Below the pieces are notes generated by a model, which did no database searches, was not told where the DNA came from, and saw only the letters and a list, made by a program, of their open reading frames with translations. Source: Bradyrhizobium sp. 139 (GTDB lineage: Bacteria; Pseudomonadota; Alphaproteobacteria; Rhizobiales; Xanthobacteraceae). Taken from it: 64,000 bases of DNA. Location of the stretch: NCBI RefSeq assembly GCF_023074175.1, contig NZ_JADPKS010000104.1, positions 86,773-150,772 on the forward strand, written 5' to 3'. Below, in pieces: positions 63,036 through 64,000 of this stretch (positions within the stretch are counted from its first letter, which is position 1; every line of letters starts with the position of its first letter). The position numbers were made by a program, and so were the translations under genes.

Positions 63036-63767
63036 ATGAGCATGCAGGACACAGCCTCTTCGGGCGTCGCGCTGTGGCGCCTCGTTGCTGACGGCATCGA
63101 GCGCGGCATCGCTGACGGCCGCTTTGCGGCCGGCGACAAGCTGCCGGGCGAGATGGAGATCGCCGAAACCTATCGCGTCAATCGCCACACCGTGCGGCGC
63201 GCGCTTGCCGCGCTTGCCGAGCGCGGCCTCGTGCGCGCCGAGCGCGGCAGCGGAACCTATGTCGAAGCGCAGCGCCTCGCTTATCCGCTGCGCTCGCGCA
63301 CGCGCTTCTCCGAAATCGTCGGCGCAGACGGCCGCGAGCCGCATGGCCGGCTGATCGAGGCGTCCGACGACGTCGCGACCCGCGAATTGGCGCGCGAACT
63401 GGGATTGAAGGCCGGCGCACCGCTGGTGCGGATCGAGACGATACGCCTCGCCGACCGCACGCCGATCTGCGTCTCCACCACCTGGCTGTCGGCGGAGTTG
63501 TTTCCGGGCGCGGGCAACGTGTTCGCCGCGACGCGCTCGATGACGAAACTGCTCGAGCATTACGGCGTCCGCGACTACAGCCGCGGCGCCACCCGGATCA
63601 CCGCCGGCATCGTGGACGCGACCGACGCCGCGCGACTCGATCTGCCGCTGGGACGTCCGATCCTGGTGGTCGACGCGACCGACCATGATCTCGCGGGCAA
63701 GCCGCTGGTGACCAAGCACTCGCGCTTTGCGGCGGAGCGGGTGGAATTTTTGGTGGAGAACGGGTGA
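63036..63767 (+). CDS. phnF: GntR-family (HutC type) regulator of phosphonate genes
   Basis: 243 residues. The winged helix (GDKLPGEMEIAETYRVNRHTVRRALAALAERGLVRAERGSGTYV) is followed by a UTRA effector domain (RLIEASDDVATRELARELGLKAGAPLVRIETIRLADRTPICV). It is divergent from phnG and would repress the operon when phosphate or its effector is plentiful. The start is ATG 63036. Confidence 0.92.
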   Translation: MSMQDTASSGVALWRLVADGIERGIADGRFAAGDKLPGEMEIAETYRVNRHTVRRALAALAERGLVRAERGSGTYVEAQRLAYPLRSRTRFSEIVGADGREPHGRLIEASDDVATRELARELGLKAGAPLVRIETIRLADRTPICVSTTWLSAELFPGAGNVFAATRSMTKLLEHYGVRDYSRGATRITAGIVDATDAARLDLPLGRPILVVDATDHDLAGKPLVTKHSRFAAERVEFLVENG

Positions 63768-63787
63768 GCGTGCGGCCACGCAGTCGG

Positions 63788-63888
63788 TGCACCTCTCCCC
63801 TTGTGGGAGAGGTCGGATCGCGTCGGAGATGCGATCCGGGTGAGGGGTCTCTCTCCGCGAGTTTGAGTTCGCGGACAGAGACCCCTCA
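63788..63888. repeat. Multi-hairpin palindromic repeat downstream of phnF
   Basis: Three hairpins in a row: CTCTCCC-CTTGT-GGGAGAG, CGGATCGC-GTCGGAGAT-GCGATCCG and a 20-bp stem at 63841-63860 / 63869-63888 with one mismatch. It ends the phnF transcript and shares the CTCCCCTTGTGGG core with 55724-55922. Confidence 0.75.
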
Positions 63889-64000
63889 TCCGGCGCTTCG
63901 CTGTCCAGCGGATGGATGGGTAACAGAACAGACCGGATGGATGGGTGACATTGGTTCATGGTTTGGTCGGCTGCGGCGCTGCGCTAGCGCAGCGTCGCCA

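Overview
The window looks like a chromosomal segment of a high-GC alphaproteobacterium of the Rhizobiales, most likely Bradyrhizobium or a close relative. The signs are the block hisD - UPF0262 - low-MW phosphatase - maf - yacG, several small Rhizobiales-type exported proteins, many intergenic palindromic repeats, and promoters of the GGAAC-N16-CGTT (sigma EcfG, alphaproteobacterial general stress) type. The genus is inferred from gene content, not from a marker gene. There are two tRNAs (Phe, Thr) and no rRNA, CRISPR array, integrase or transposase.

Layout. 0-4.2 kb: partial SDR, then a TRAP-TAXI uptake system (DUF1850, fused 4TM-12TM permease, TAXI binding protein). 4.3-16.3 kb: housekeeping and conserved hypotheticals (exported proteins, NUDIX hydrolase, thioesterase, aldo/keto reductase, TPR protein, DUF3088, isochorismatase-like hydrolase, flavin amine oxidase, RibD-like reductase, heme-binding beta-barrel-like protein). 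Two of these genes have C-termini that look frameshifted. 16.6-29.8 kb: an accessory stress island with a cytosolic copper-storage protein, a phospholipase D-VTT membrane fusion coupled to an EEP-family hydrolase, a CBS protein, a quinone-oxidoreductase-like protein, and a long leftward run (protein-isoaspartate methyltransferase/erythromycin-esterase fusion, six-hairpin-like protein, two tiny membrane proteins, an orphan NuoB, a PRPP-synthetase homologue). A decayed autotransporter closes it. Perfect or near-perfect EcfG promoters precede several of these units, including a symmetrical, two-way one at 28057-28083. 30-41.4 kb: tRNA-Phe, yacG, maf, phosphatase, UPF0262, hisD, DUF2948, then SDR/epimerase/TetR, alpha/beta hydrolase, EthD, a cNMP-binding thioredoxin-reductase-like flavoprotein and tRNA-Thr.

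41.4-46.5 kb: degenerate repeat DNA, two coupled membrane/protease-like genes separated by an in-frame amber codon, a cNMP-binding protein, a ferric-reductase-like heme membrane protein next to a Tat-exported intradiol-dioxygenase-fold protein, and a luciferase-like oxidoreductase. 46.6-52.1 kb: a catabolic operon (amidohydrolase, RidA, 2-oxo-hepta-dienoate-type hydratase, FAH-family, flavin reductase, Bug-type binding protein) facing an IclR regulator whose start codon sits inside a palindrome. 52.2-55.7 kb: MetY, alpha/beta hydrolase, a basic DUF6496-like protein, SDR. 55.7-63.8 kb: the C-P lyase operon phnGHIJKLMN plus a PPOX flavoprotein, divergent from phnF across a perfect 11-bp inverted repeat. 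The operon breaks down phosphonates, but no phosphonate transporter lies in the window.
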